Shown: positions 17,303-26,730, counted from the stretch's first letter. The stretch is DNA of 64,000 bases from Faecalibacterium langellae (GCF_002549775.1 NZ_NMTR01000021.1:434001-498000), one strand, 5' to 3'. The notes: a model not told the origin generated them from the letters alone. Program-made: numbers and translations.

Positions 17303-17914
17303 TTACAACATTTCCCAGTTGATTTTCCGATCCCGATAGAAGTACTCCTTGTCACGTTCGCTGATGGGGCGCAGCACACGACACGGGTTGCCCACTGCCA
17401 CCACATCGGCAGGAATGTCCTTTGTCACAACGCTTCCCGCACCGATCACCGTGTTATCCCCAATAGTAACACCCGGCACCACGATCACGCCAGCACCCAA
17501 CCAGCAGTTGCGTCCGATGCGGATGGGCAGATTGTACTGGTATGCTTTCTCACGCAGTTCCGGCAGGATCGGGTGGTTTGCGGTTGCAAGGACACAGTTC
17601 GGGCCGATCATGGTGTGCTCCCCAATGTAGATGTGGGTATCATCCACGCAGGTCAGCCCGAAGTTGGCATAGACATAATCGTCCATGTGAACGTGCTTTC
17701 CGCCCCAATTGGCGTGAAATGGCGGCTCGATCCAGCAGCCTGTGCCGCACTCTGCAAGCATTTCTTTCAAAAGCTGCGCCCGTTTTGCGTGTTCGGAAGG
17801 GCGGGTATGATTGTAATCATACAGCCGCTCCATGCAAAGCTCCTGCTCTGCCATGATGGAATCATCCGTGGGGTCATAGACTTGTTGGCTGTGGATCGCA
17901 TTTTCAATCAGCAT
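17303..17914 (-). CDS. Sugar O-acetyltransferase (maltose/galactoside acetyltransferase family)
   Basis: A 203-residue left-handed beta-helix enzyme of the LacA/Maa group. It opens VYDPTDDSIMAEQELCMERLYDYNHTRPSE, the typical N-terminal domain, then shows hexapeptide repeats (IYIGEHTMIGPNCVLATANHP with the catalytic His, IRIGRNCWLGAGVIVVPGVTIGDNTVIGAGSVV). It transfers acetyl from acetyl-CoA to a sugar, probably detoxifying non-metabolised galactosides, which suits this locus. The start at 17914 (MLIENAIH) has AAAGGG upstream. Confidence 0.85.
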   Translation of the reverse strand: MLIENAIHSQQVYDPTDDSIMAEQELCMERLYDYNHTRPSEHAKRAQLLKEMLAECGTGCWIEPPFHANWGGKHVHMDDYVYANFGLTCVDDTHIYIGEHTMIGPNCVLATANHPILPELREKAYQYNLPIRIGRNCWLGAGVIVVPGVTIGDNTVIGAGSVVTKDIPADVVAVGNPCRVLRPISERDKEYFYRDRKINWEML

Positions 17915-17970
17915 CTTGTAGCCCTTTCTTTTTTGCAAATCGTTCTCACTTACAACGGGTGCAACTATGC

Positions 17971-18423
17971 TTATGCCTTTTGGGTTTCTTTTTCTCGCAA
18001 AGCATCATAAACGCAGCGGGTTCCCTGATGTGCCATCAGCCCGCCCAGACATTTTTTGTTGCAGCGGACGCAGCGGTATATCGGTTTTGCCTGCCCATTT
18101 TTCAGCTTGTTCACCCAATCTGGGTCTGCCAGAAGCTGGCGGCTCATGGCGGCGCACTGGATACGTCCATCGAAAAGCTGCTGCTCCACAAAATCCGGGT
18201 CGTTCAAGCCGCCCACCCCGCAAATGGGGAGATCGGTATACTGACGCACTTCGTTGCAGAACTTGAGGAAACAACCGGGATGACCAAAGTACGGGTGGTT
18301 TGCAGGAGGAATCGTATTTTCCAACGCCGAATGGTTCGCCAAGGTCACATGGAAGCTGGTTACGCCTGCCCGTTCCAGCAATGGCACGAAAACAGGCAGT
18401 TCTTCTTCTACAAGGTCACCAAG
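17971..18423 (-). pseudogene. C-terminal fragment of an old-yellow-enzyme NADH:flavin oxidoreductase
   Basis: The frame encodes the end of the TIM barrel (VPLLERAGVTSFHVTLANHS, then ICGVGGLNDPDFVEQQLFDG and AMSRQLLADPDWVNKL) and a 4Fe-4S cluster motif C-x2-C-x3-C-x11-C (CVRCNKKC...C). An in-frame TAA at 18424-18426 precedes it. Full-length relatives have about 230 further N-terminal residues with the FMN site, which are missing; the C-terminal FAD/NAD domain of longer members is absent too. It is probably a deletion remnant, possibly of a BaiCD/BilR-like reductase. Confidence 0.75.
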
Positions 18424-18683
18424 TTAAAACTGTTCTTATGACCGGCTCCCACCTTTTTGAGGTAGAATGCACAGCAGTATAGCGCACTCATTTGACAAGG
18501 TCAAGTGGTATCTCCCGTTATTTACGAAAAATTTACAGTGGTATCCTGTGTATTTTTAGGCATCTCTTTTCGAGGAAGAACTGTTTTCTCTCCGCAGACG
18601 CATAAAACACAGCCAGAGGTAGAAATCTGCACGTTTATTATAATAAGCCGACCTTTCTCCGTAAACACTTTTGACAAATTCCA

Positions 18684-18745
18684 GTGATTTTGTGCATATT
18701 TTGTTGTATTGTCTCCATATACTTTCCGGCAGAAGCCTCTATAAT
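18684..18745 (+). promoter_or_regulatory. Second copy of the operator-like motif and promoter of the AraC gene
   Basis: The motif at 18684-18705 matches 12885-12906 in 21 of 22 positions. It is followed 34 bases later by TATAAT (18740-18745) without a clear -35, the same geometry as at the symporter. TTGACA lies at 18671-18676, just upstream of the motif. Apart from this and the end of the reductase fragment, 18427-18794 is gene-free. Confidence 0.6.
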
Positions 18746-18794
18746 AGGTACTGTATCCTGCGTAACGCCTTATATTGTGTGGAGAAAGAAGTAT

Positions 18795-19754
18795 ATGAAA
18801 CCTAACAAGGAAGCAAATAAGCCAAGGATCACCTACCGCTACTATGAGCTGCCGGAAGGCGAACTGGTGCAGGCCATTACAGGAGAGGACTGGGTCTGCA
18901 CCTATGGCACCTATGCCGAGGATGTCCATTTCCACAATGTTATGGAGATTGGTATCTGCCGCTGGGGGCAGGGTCTCATGGTTCTGGAAGATCAGCGCAT
19001 CGACTATACCGATGGTGCAGTTACAGTGGTTCCCGCAAACTGTCTGCACACAACTTTGAGCCGTGATAAAAGCCTGAACTCATGGGAATATCTCTTCTTT
19101 GATCCTGCCGGAATCCTGAACAGTGCCTTTCCAAACGACCCTCTGTTTGTAGAATCTGTTCTGCATCGGCTCTCCAGTGAGGCTCTATGCCTTCCGCAAG
19201 AGGATGCAGTAGAACTGGAACGGCTTATTACCATGGTGCTGAACGAATGCCAGACAAAGCATGAGTACCATAAAGCCGTGGAACAGAATCTTATGACATC
19301 GCTGCTGCTCCTAATCACCCGCAGCTATACGGAGAAGAAAACCCATATCCGCCCCATGACGGTTGGACTGCAGCAGATCATACCCGCTATTGAATACATC
19401 GGGATGCACTATATGAATCCAATCTCCGGGGAAGATCTTGCGTCCATCTGTTCCTTGAGCGAGGCACAGCTGCGCCGTAAGTTCAAAGAATATCTCAATA
19501 TGTCGCCAGTTGAATATCTGACGATGGTACGCATCCAGAAAGCCTATGAACTGCTCAATTCCACCAATTATCCCATGACGGAGGTTGCTCTGCGGGTCGG
19601 ATATCAGGATGTTTCCTCCTTCAACCGCAATTTTCAGAAGATCATGGGCGTTTCGCCATACCAGTATAAGAAAAACAACAGCGACTACCGTGGTCGAGTA
19701 TTGGACAAGAAGATCTCTGCCAAGAAAGGATGGAAGCATCCATCCGATCCATAA
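18795..19754 (+). CDS. AraC family transcriptional regulator
   Basis: A 319-residue regulator. The N-terminal cupin-like domain spans about residues 15-150 (YGTYAEDVHFHNVMEIGICRWGQG, VVPANCLHTTLSR). The C-terminal DNA-binding domain has SGEDLASICSLSEAQLRRKFKEYL and PMTEVALRVGYQDVSSFNRNFQKIMGVSP. It lies directly upstream of the ABC importer and lacZ genes and is the likely activator. ATG 18795 has GGAGAAAG upstream; the 22-bp motif in its promoter suggests autoregulation or cross-control with the AraC gene at 11.9 kb. Confidence 0.88.
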   Translation: MKPNKEANKPRITYRYYELPEGELVQAITGEDWVCTYGTYAEDVHFHNVMEIGICRWGQGLMVLEDQRIDYTDGAVTVVPANCLHTTLSRDKSLNSWEYLFFDPAGILNSAFPNDPLFVESVLHRLSSEALCLPQEDAVELERLITMVLNECQTKHEYHKAVEQNLMTSLLLLITRSYTEKKTHIRPMTVGLQQIIPAIEYIGMHYMNPISGEDLASICSLSEAQLRRKFKEYLNMSPVEYLTMVRIQKAYELLNSTNYPMTEVALRVGYQDVSSFNRNFQKIMGVSPYQYKKNNSDYRGRVLDKKISAKKGWKHPSDP

Positions 19755-19833
19755 GAGAAAGACTTTTTGGCATTGTGTCGAAGAAAACTTTTCTTCTTTG
19801 GTCAAGATGACGAAGCCATCGTTTTACGCGCAG

Positions 19834-19872
19834 AAACACGGCCGGATTCTGATTGAATCTGCGTGTTTTTTG
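19834..19872 (+). terminator. Intrinsic terminator after AraC gene
   Basis: AAACACG pairs with CGTGTTT, with an inner GGATTC/GAATC stem, followed by a T-run. Confidence 0.7.
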
Positions 19873-20036
19873 ATTGGATGCACCCGCATTTCAACCGCAA
19901 AACCTGTTACAATGACTACAACAAACGAGAGCTTGGAGAAAAGAATTGTTCAACTTGTGAATGTGTTCGATTCTTTCTTCAAATTTCTCGGATTCGTCAA
20001 CTTTTTTAAGGTTTCATGAATGAAGGAGAAGGCATT

Positions 20037-21371
20037 ATGAAAAAGATCTCGCGTCGCGCATTTCTGTCCGTTATGGCTGCTGCAGGTGCAGCTGCAGCCC
20101 TGACCGCTTGCGGTGGCAGCTCTGGTTCTTCCACTGCTGCTTCCGGCAGTGCAAGTGTTGGCGGTTCTCAGCCCGGTGGTCACAAGCTGACTGCCTACGC
20201 ATGGGATAAGAATTTCAATATCCCTGCTCTGAACGCTGCTGCCGCAGACTACAAGGAAAATGTTGACCCGGAGTTTGAACTGGAAGTGATCGAGCAGTCC
20301 GGTGCAGGTGATGTCGAAAATGCCATCACGCTGGCAGGTTCTGCACACGATTATTCCAATCTGCCCGACATCGTGCAGTTCCAGGATCACTACATTCAGC
20401 GTTATGTTTCCGATTATCCGGACGCCTTCGTTCCTATGGAAGGTGCCGATGTTGACTGGGATGGTTTCGGAAAGGAAAAGCTGTCCTACTCCATCGTGGA
20501 CGGTGTTCACTACGGTGTGCCTGTGGATAACAGCACCGTTATCTTTGCATATCGCACCGATCTGCTGGAGCAGGTCGGCAAGACTATCGATGACATGACC
20601 GGTGCAACTTGGGCCGATGTAACCAAAGTCGGTGAAGATGTTTATGCCAAAACTGGCAAGTATCTGTTCTCCTGCAGCGGCGATAACGGCGACCTGATCT
20701 ACATTATGATGCAGTCTGAGGGCGTTGCCGAGTTCAAGGATGGTGAGCCTTACATCACTGAAAATGAAACGATGCACCGTGTCTGCGAAACAATCGTTGA
20801 CATGGCAAAGAAAAACGTCTGCTATCTGGCGAACAGCTGGAGCGACTACATCGACCAGAGCATTCAGGGTGACATGGTTGCCGGTGTTGTGCAGGGCAAC
20901 TGGATCATCCCCACCATGGAGGCTGTCACCGGGAACTCCGGCAAGTGGGAGATCACCACCATTCCTAAGCTGGACGGCGGCGAGGGCTATGCTTCCAACG
21001 GCGGTAGCAGTTTGTATATCACTGCCAACTGCGGCAATGTCGATCTGGCAAAGTCCTTCCTCGCTTACACCTTTGGCGGCAGCACCCAGACCTATGATAA
21101 CGCCCTGCGTGACGGCGGCGTTGTCACCACGGTTCTGAAGTGTGCAGACTCCGATGTTTACAACGAGGGCATTGAGTTCTTCAACAATGAGCCGATTTAT
21201 AAGCAGATCGTTGAGATGAGTGAGAATGTTCCCATCATCGAGCAGAGCGATTATCACGTCCGTGCTGGTGTGTATCTGACCACTGCTGTGATCAACACCA
21301 TCAACGGCTCCAATCTGGACGATGAACTGGCAAATGCTGAACAGCAGCTCCGCTTCGAGATGGGTCTTTAA
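20037..21371 (+). CDS. Sugar ABC transporter substrate-binding lipoprotein (CUT1 type)
   Basis: A 444-residue extracellular binding protein. The signal is MKKISRRAFLSVMAAAG...ALTACGG: a lipobox LTAC at about residues 22-25 and a twin-arginine-like SRRAFL. The mature part starts with a Gly/Ser/Ala-rich linker and then a family-1 solute-binding fold (KLTAYAWDKNFNIPALNAAAADY, YGVPVDNSTVIFAYRTDLL, VVQGNWIIPTMEAV). It is followed by two permease genes and a beta-galactosidase, so the ligand is probably a galactose-containing oligosaccharide. No ATPase gene is nearby. Confidence 0.9.
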   Translation: MKKISRRAFLSVMAAAGAAAALTACGGSSGSSTAASGSASVGGSQPGGHKLTAYAWDKNFNIPALNAAAADYKENVDPEFELEVIEQSGAGDVENAITLAGSAHDYSNLPDIVQFQDHYIQRYVSDYPDAFVPMEGADVDWDGFGKEKLSYSIVDGVHYGVPVDNSTVIFAYRTDLLEQVGKTIDDMTGATWADVTKVGEDVYAKTGKYLFSCSGDNGDLIYIMMQSEGVAEFKDGEPYITENETMHRVCETIVDMAKKNVCYLANSWSDYIDQSIQGDMVAGVVQGNWIIPTMEAVTGNSGKWEITTIPKLDGGEGYASNGGSSLYITANCGNVDLAKSFLAYTFGGSTQTYDNALRDGGVVTTVLKCADSDVYNEGIEFFNNEPIYKQIVEMSENVPIIEQSDYHVRAGVYLTTAVINTINGSNLDDELANAEQQLRFEMGL

Positions 21372-21404
21372 GACCTTCTGATTCATCCGAAGGAGGGTTT
21401 GACA

Positions 21405-22304
21405 TTGAAGAACGAAAAAAGCGGTTCTCTGATGGCAAAACAGCGTCGTGCGGGCTGGTATTACCTGATGCCCGGCACGGTCCTTATTACCATCATGAGT
21501 TTTATCCCCATCATCAACGGCTTTCTGACCTCTCTGAAAACGGGTTCCAGTGCAAGCATGAAGTGGGCCAGCCCGCTGACCTACAACTATACCCGAATGT
21601 TCAAGGATGCACTGTTCCTGCGCTCGATGGGAAACACCTTCCTGTATCTGGTCGTGGAAGTTCCGATCATGCTGATTCTGGCAATCCTGCTGGCACAGCT
21701 GCTGAACAATCACGATTTGAAGTTCAAGGGATTCTTCCGCACCTGCGTATTTCTGCCTTGTGCAACTTCTCTTGTTTCGTACTCCCTGATCTTCAAGTCC
21801 CTGTTTGCAACGGATGGTCTGGTAAACACGGTTTTGTGCAAGCTGGGCATCCTGCAAACGCACTACAACTTCCTCGGCAATCCCACCAGCGCAAAGATCA
21901 TCATTATTCTGGCTCTGATCTGGCGTTGGACGGGTTACAATATGGTGTTCTTCTTGGCCGGTTTGCAGAACATCGACTATTCGGTGTACGAAGCAGCCAA
22001 AATTGACGGTGCCAACGGCTGGCAGACGTTCTGGAAGATCACTGTTCCGCTGCTGATGCCCACCATCGTGATGACCGCCATCATGTCCATCAACGGTACC
22101 TTGCAGCTGTTCGATGAGTCGGTCAACCTGACCAACGGCGGTCCGGCGAATGCAACGATCACCATGTCGCACTACATCTACAACAACTCCATGGGTCAGG
22201 GCGTTGCAAACTTCGGCTATGCTTCGGCATTGTCCTTCGTCATCTTCGTGATGGTTGCCATCCTGTCCTTTATCAGCATGAAAGCAGGTGACAAGCGTGA
22301 CTAA
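21405..22304 (+). CDS. ABC sugar permease, MalF-like
   Basis: A 299-residue inner-membrane permease with six predicted helices. The EAA loop that contacts the ATPase is present (YEAAKIDGANGWQTFWKITVPLL). I choose TTG 21405, because the AAGGAGGG site at 21390-21397 is too close to TTG 21399. It forms a heterodimeric channel with the next permease, and its 3' end overlaps that gene. Confidence 0.88.
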   Translation: MKNEKSGSLMAKQRRAGWYYLMPGTVLITIMSFIPIINGFLTSLKTGSSASMKWASPLTYNYTRMFKDALFLRSMGNTFLYLVVEVPIMLILAILLAQLLNNHDLKFKGFFRTCVFLPCATSLVSYSLIFKSLFATDGLVNTVLCKLGILQTHYNFLGNPTSAKIIIILALIWRWTGYNMVFFLAGLQNIDYSVYEAAKIDGANGWQTFWKITVPLLMPTIVMTAIMSINGTLQLFDESVNLTNGGPANATITMSHYIYNNSMGQGVANFGYASALSFVIFVMVAILSFISMKAGDKRD

Positions 22305-23160
22305 TACAGCAGAAACCCACGCACTTGTGCAGCGTGAAAAAGGCAAGAAGCACATGATCCAGCGCAGACTGATTCCTGCTTACATCTTCCTGATCATCAT
22401 CTCGTTCATTTCGGTTTTCCCGCTGTCGTGGATGATCTCTGCGGCGACCAATACCTCACTGGATGTTGCCCGCGGCAAGATCATGTTCGGCACCTATGCG
22501 ATGCAGAACTTCAAAAATCTGATCGCATCGCAGAATCTGGCAGGTGCCATGGGCAACTCCTTCCTGTATGCGATCGTGCAGACTGTGATCTCCATGTTCG
22601 TCTGCTCTCTTGCAGGATTTGGTTTTGAGTTGTATCATGATAAGAACAAGGACCGCTTGTTCAGCATCCTGCTGCTCGCCATGATGGTGCCGCAGGTTGC
22701 CACAATGGTTCCTTTGTTCAAGATGATGTCCAGAGCCGGTTTGCTGAATAGTGTCTGGGCGTTCATCCTGCCCAGCATTTCCACTCCGTTCCTGATCATG
22801 ATGTTCCGACAGAACTCCCGCAACTTCCCCAACGACCTGATGCAGGCAGCGCGCATTGATGGCCTGAGTGAAACGGGCATCTTCTTCCGGATGTATGTTC
22901 CCATCATGAAATCCACCTATGCGGCGGCTGCGGTCATCACGTTCATGAACGCATGGAACGCTTACATGTGGCCGAAGGTCGTTATGACCGATAACCGTGC
23001 ACAGACCATGCCGATGTTGATCGCCAATATTGCGTCCGGCTACTCCATCGACTACGGTATGTTGATGATGGGCGTTCTGTTCTGCTCCATCCCCACCATG
23101 ATCGTGTTCTTCGTTCTGCAGAAGCAGTTCGCAGAGGGCATTACCGGTGCGGTGAAGTAA
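22297..23160 (+). CDS. ABC sugar permease, MalG-like
   Basis: A 287-residue permease with the EAA loop MQAARIDGLSETGIFFRMYVPIM and the typical terminal LQKQFAEGITGAVK. The start is GTG 22297, overlapping the preceding stop by eight bases; GTG 22288 is an alternative. It is part of the binding protein-permease-permease-lacZ cluster. A strong terminator follows. Confidence 0.88.
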   Translation: MTNTAETHALVQREKGKKHMIQRRLIPAYIFLIIISFISVFPLSWMISAATNTSLDVARGKIMFGTYAMQNFKNLIASQNLAGAMGNSFLYAIVQTVISMFVCSLAGFGFELYHDKNKDRLFSILLLAMMVPQVATMVPLFKMMSRAGLLNSVWAFILPSISTPFLIMMFRQNSRNFPNDLMQAARIDGLSETGIFFRMYVPIMKSTYAAAAVITFMNAWNAYMWPKVVMTDNRAQTMPMLIANIASGYSIDYGMLMMGVLFCSIPTMIVFFVLQKQFAEGITGAVK

Positions 23161-23190
23161 TTCTCTATCTTTTCGCTACCCACTTTTTCT

Positions 23191-23255
23191 CCTTCATCTG
23201 CTGTTCCCCCAGAGGAATCCCCATCTCCTCTGGGGGACGATGAAGGAATTTTTTT
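23191..23255 (+). terminator. Intrinsic terminator between ABC permease and lacZ
   Basis: CCTTCATC and CCCCCAGAGGA pair with their complements in a two-part stem of about 20 bp, followed by TTTTTTT. It separates importer and enzyme transcripts or attenuates the latter. Confidence 0.85.
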
Positions 23256-23286
23256 CAATCACATAATAAGGTAAATGAGGAACAAT

Positions 23287-26200
23287 ATGGCTGCATTTGA
23301 TTTTGCAAAAGTAAAAGACCCCACCTTTTTCAAGGAAAACGTGCTGAATGCTCATGCAAGTTTCCGTACTTACGCTTCCCGTGAAGAATATCGGACAGGC
23401 TCCTCTTCTTTGGCGCTGAAGCTGGACGGTATCTGGAAATTCGCCTACGCAAAGAACTACACCAGTGCCATCCCCGGCTTTGAAAAGACGGATTACGATT
23501 GCAGCGGCTGGGATGACATTCATGTTCCGGCACACATCCAGATGGAGGGCTACGACATTCCCCAGTACGCGAATGTTCAGTATCCGTGGGATGGCCGTGA
23601 AGAAGTACAGCCGGGCGAGATCCCGCAGCGGTTCAATCCGGTGGCAAGCTATGTAAAATACTTCGAGCTGCCGGAATCCATGCAGGGCAAGCCCGTCCAC
23701 ATCGAGTTCGAGGGTGTGGAAAGCGGCATGGCTCTTTGGCTGAACGGGTCTTATGTGGGCTATACCGAGGACAGCTTCTCCGCACACGCATTCGATCTGA
23801 CTCCCTATCTCCAGCCGGGCGTGAACAAACTTGCCGTGCAGGTGTTCAAGTGGACTTCCTCCAGCTGGTGCGAAGATCAGGACTTCTTCCGCTTCTCCGG
23901 CATCTTCCGCAGCGTGTGGCTGTACGCCATCCCCACTGTGCATCTGGAAGATATATCCGTCAAAACGCTGTTTGCCGGGGATGATTTTACTCATTCCACG
24001 CTGGAAGTTGCACTGCAGGTGGAGGGTAAGGGCGCAGCCCGTCTGACCCTGCGCCGCAGTGAACTGGAAGTGTTCTCCGAAAAAATCGCACTGAACGGCG
24101 GCTCTGCTCTGTTCAGCCATGCGGTGGAGAACCCCCACCTGTGGAGTGCAGAGGACCCGGCTCTGTATGAACTGAAAATCGAGCTACTGGACGATGTAGG
24201 CCATCTGGTAGAGGTGACTGGGCAGAAAGTCGGTTTCCGCAAGTTCGCGTTGAAGAACAATCGGATGCTGCTCAACGGCAAGCGCATCGTGTTCAAGGGT
24301 GCCAATCGTCATGAGTTCAGCTCCATTACGGGTCGTGCTGTGGGCGTACACACCCATGAGGAACTGCTTCGGGATATCATCACCATGAAGCAGAACAACA
24401 TCAATGCCATCCGTACCAGCCATTACCAGAATCAGGATGCGCTGTACGACCTGTGCGACGAGTATGGTCTGTATATGATCGCAGAGAACAATCTGGAATC
24501 CCATGGCACATGGGACATCCATGAGGCTGGCATTCGCGGCATCGAGGGCGTTTTGCCCAATGATAAGCCGGAGTGGAAAGCTGTCTTGTTTGACCGCATG
24601 AATTCCACTTACCAGCGTGACAAAAACCATCCTGCTGTTCTGATCTGGTCTCTGGGCAACGAATCGTTTGGCGGTGAGACCCTGCTCCAGATGGCAGAGA
24701 TGGTCCGCCGCTTTGATGACACCCGTCTGGTGCATTACGAAGGTGTGGTCAATGATCCCCGCTTCCTCGAAACCACCGATATCGAGAGCCATATGTACAG
24801 CACGGTCAAGGACATTAAAGAGTATCTGGCACAGGGCGATAAGCGGCCTTATATCGAGTGCGAATATTCTCATGCTATGGGCAACTCCAACGGTGCTTTA
24901 TACAAGTACACGGAACTTGCCGACCAGAAGGACTGCGGCTATCAGGGCGGCTTCATCTGGGATTACATCGACCAGTCCATCTGGAAAAAAGACCGCTACG
25001 GCAAGTGGTTCCAAGCCTACGGCGGCGACTTCGGTGAGCGTCCTACCGACTATAATTTCAGCGGAAACGGCATTGCCTACGGTGGTGACCGTGCTCCTTC
25101 TCCCAAGATGCAGGAGGTCAAGTTCTGCTATCAGAATATCGCAGTTTCCATCGACAACTCTGGCTTTGAAGTCTGGAATAAGAACCTGTTCACCTCTACG
25201 GGTGCTTTCGACTGCGTTGCTCTGCTGCATCGCGATGGAAAGCTGTATCAGCAGCAGGAACTGACCAATATTGATGTTGCTCCCGAAGAGCGTTCCAGCT
25301 TCCCGCTGCCGTTTATGGTTCCTGCGCTCCCCGGTGAATATGCAGTGACCATCAGCTTCCGTTTGAAGGAGGACACCAGCTGGGCAAAGAAAGGTCATGA
25401 AGTCGCCTTTGGACAGGGTGTGATCGCTGTGGTTCATTCCATTCCCAGCAAGAAGGTCACGCCGTTTACCGTTATGCACGGTACACACAACATCGGCGTC
25501 CGGGGTGAGAATTTCGATGTTTTGTTCTCCGATCTGAACGGCGGTCTGACTTCCTACCGCTATGCCGGCAAGGAGATGATTCAGGAGATTCCCCGTCCCA
25601 ACTTCTGGCGCGCTCCCACCGACAACGACTGCGGCAACAACATGGGCGGCGTTCGCGGTCAGTGGAAGCTGGCAAGCCTGTACGCTACCGCCAAGGGCAT
25701 CGGCAAGGAGATTCCGTCTGTTCACGGCGGCACCATCCTCCAGAACCCCACCTGCGAGGTGGAAGCCGACAGCGTTGTCGTGACCTATCTCTATAACCTC
25801 CAGACCAGCCCCGCAGCAGAGTGCAGCCTGCAGTACCGTGTGTTCGGTGATGGCCGCATCCAGACCACCCTGCACTATGACCCGGTGGAAGGACTTGCAG
25901 CAATGCCGGAGTTCGGCGTACTGTTCAAGATCGACGCTGACTACGACACGGTGGAGTGGTACGGAAACGGCCCTGCGGAGACCTACTGGGATCGTCAGCA
26001 TGGTGCAAAGCTGGGCATTTACCAGAACAAGGTCGCAGACAACATGGCACAGTACCTTGTGCCGCAGGAGTGCGGTGCAAAGACCGCTGTGCGCTGGGCA
26101 AAGGTAGTGGACCGCAAGGGTCGCGGGCTGCTGTTTACCGCAGATGCCGCAAAGCCCATGTTCTTCTCTGCGCTGCCCTACACTCCCCATGAAATGGAGA

Positions 26201-26370
26201 GTGCCAAGCATCCCTACGAGCTGCCCCCGGTCCATTACACGGTGATTCGTGCCATCGGCGAGCAGATGGGCGTTGGCGGTGATGACAGCTGGGGTGCCAA
26301 TGTCCACCCGGAGTATATTCCTGATGTGACCAAACCTGTGGAGTTCACCTTTACGTTCCGTGGCATCTGA
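23287..26370 (+). CDS. lacZ: Beta-galactosidase, GH2 (LacZ type)
   Basis: A 1027-residue cytoplasmic enzyme that hydrolyses terminal beta-galactosides such as lactose. Domains in order: sugar-binding jelly roll (about 60-220), immunoglobulin-like domain (about 225-325), TIM barrel (about 330-620), a second immunoglobulin-like domain, and the beta-galactosidase small-chain domain (about 740-1020). The acid/base Glu is E459 in LGNESFGG and the nucleophile is E526 in ECEYSHAMGNS. ATG 23287 has GAGG upstream; ATG 23275 is in frame but less well placed. No signal peptide is seen, so substrate must be imported by the ABC system or symporter. Length agrees with E. coli LacZ. Confidence 0.95.
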   Translation: MAAFDFAKVKDPTFFKENVLNAHASFRTYASREEYRTGSSSLALKLDGIWKFAYAKNYTSAIPGFEKTDYDCSGWDDIHVPAHIQMEGYDIPQYANVQYPWDGREEVQPGEIPQRFNPVASYVKYFELPESMQGKPVHIEFEGVESGMALWLNGSYVGYTEDSFSAHAFDLTPYLQPGVNKLAVQVFKWTSSSWCEDQDFFRFSGIFRSVWLYAIPTVHLEDISVKTLFAGDDFTHSTLEVALQVEGKGAARLTLRRSELEVFSEKIALNGGSALFSHAVENPHLWSAEDPALYELKIELLDDVGHLVEVTGQKVGFRKFALKNNRMLLNGKRIVFKGANRHEFSSITGRAVGVHTHEELLRDIITMKQNNINAIRTSHYQNQDALYDLCDEYGLYMIAENNLESHGTWDIHEAGIRGIEGVLPNDKPEWKAVLFDRMNSTYQRDKNHPAVLIWSLGNESFGGETLLQMAEMVRRFDDTRLVHYEGVVNDPRFLETTDIESHMYSTVKDIKEYLAQGDKRPYIECEYSHAMGNSNGALYKYTELADQKDCGYQGGFIWDYIDQSIWKKDRYGKWFQAYGGDFGERPTDYNFSGNGIAYGGDRAPSPKMQEVKFCYQNIAVSIDNSGFEVWNKNLFTSTGAFDCVALLHRDGKLYQQQELTNIDVAPEERSSFPLPFMVPALPGEYAVTISFRLKEDTSWAKKGHEVAFGQGVIAVVHSIPSKKVTPFTVMHGTHNIGVRGENFDVLFSDLNGGLTSYRYAGKEMIQEIPRPNFWRAPTDNDCGNNMGGVRGQWKLASLYATAKGIGKEIPSVHGGTILQNPTCEVEADSVVVTYLYNLQTSPAAECSLQYRVFGDGRIQTTLHYDPVEGLAAMPEFGVLFKIDADYDTVEWYGNGPAETYWDRQHGAKLGIYQNKVADNMAQYLVPQECGAKTAVRWAKVVDRKGRGLLFTADAAKPMFFSALPYTPHEMESAKHPYELPPVHYTVIRAIGEQMGVGGDDSWGANVHPEYIPDVTKPVEFTFTFRGI

Positions 26371-26382
26371 CCCTCGTTATTA

Positions 26383-26452
26383 AGACACCTTCGCGTTGAG
26401 ATATGGACATCCCTGCATGAGATTCCTATCAAAAGCGAGGGTGTCTTTTTTG
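26383..26452 (+). terminator. Terminator after lacZ
   Basis: AGACACC-TTCGC pairs with GCGA-GGGTGTCT across a loop of about 40 nt, followed by TTTTTT. Confidence 0.7.
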
Positions 26453-26472
26453 GTATCAAAAAATCAACGGCT

Positions 26473-26730
26473 GCAGCGGCATGATTCATCTGAAATGCCA
26501 CCGCTGCAATACGCTCCTCCGCATTGATTTATCATTCCGAAGAAAGAAGTGACCCCCTAAAACAATAAATCGGGTGCAAAGCACTCTGAATATGGACTGT
26601 TAGCACCGAGCAACGGGCCGTCACCTCCGGGTGATGTATGAAACGTAGCACCAAATAGCCGGGCAACAGCCTGATTGAGTGATTTTCGCTTGAGAATCTC
26701 TCAGTCGGCTGTTGTCCGGCTATTTTTTTA
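26473..26730 (+). ncRNA. Candidate structured non-coding RNA region with terminator
   Basis: This gene-free stretch has successive hairpins: GCAGCGGCAT/ATGCC-CCGCTGC (26475-26510), GGGTGC/GCACC (about 26574-26609), GTCACC/GGGTGAT (about 26620-26635), and a long terminator (AAATAGCCGGGCAACAGCC with its complement, 26653-26722) followed by seven T. A fourth hairpin with GCCTGCTCC/GGAGCAGGC lies at 26743-26766. I do not match it to a named RNA family. It could be a regulatory RNA, a leader of the decayed gene downstream, or intergenic debris. Confidence 0.35.
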
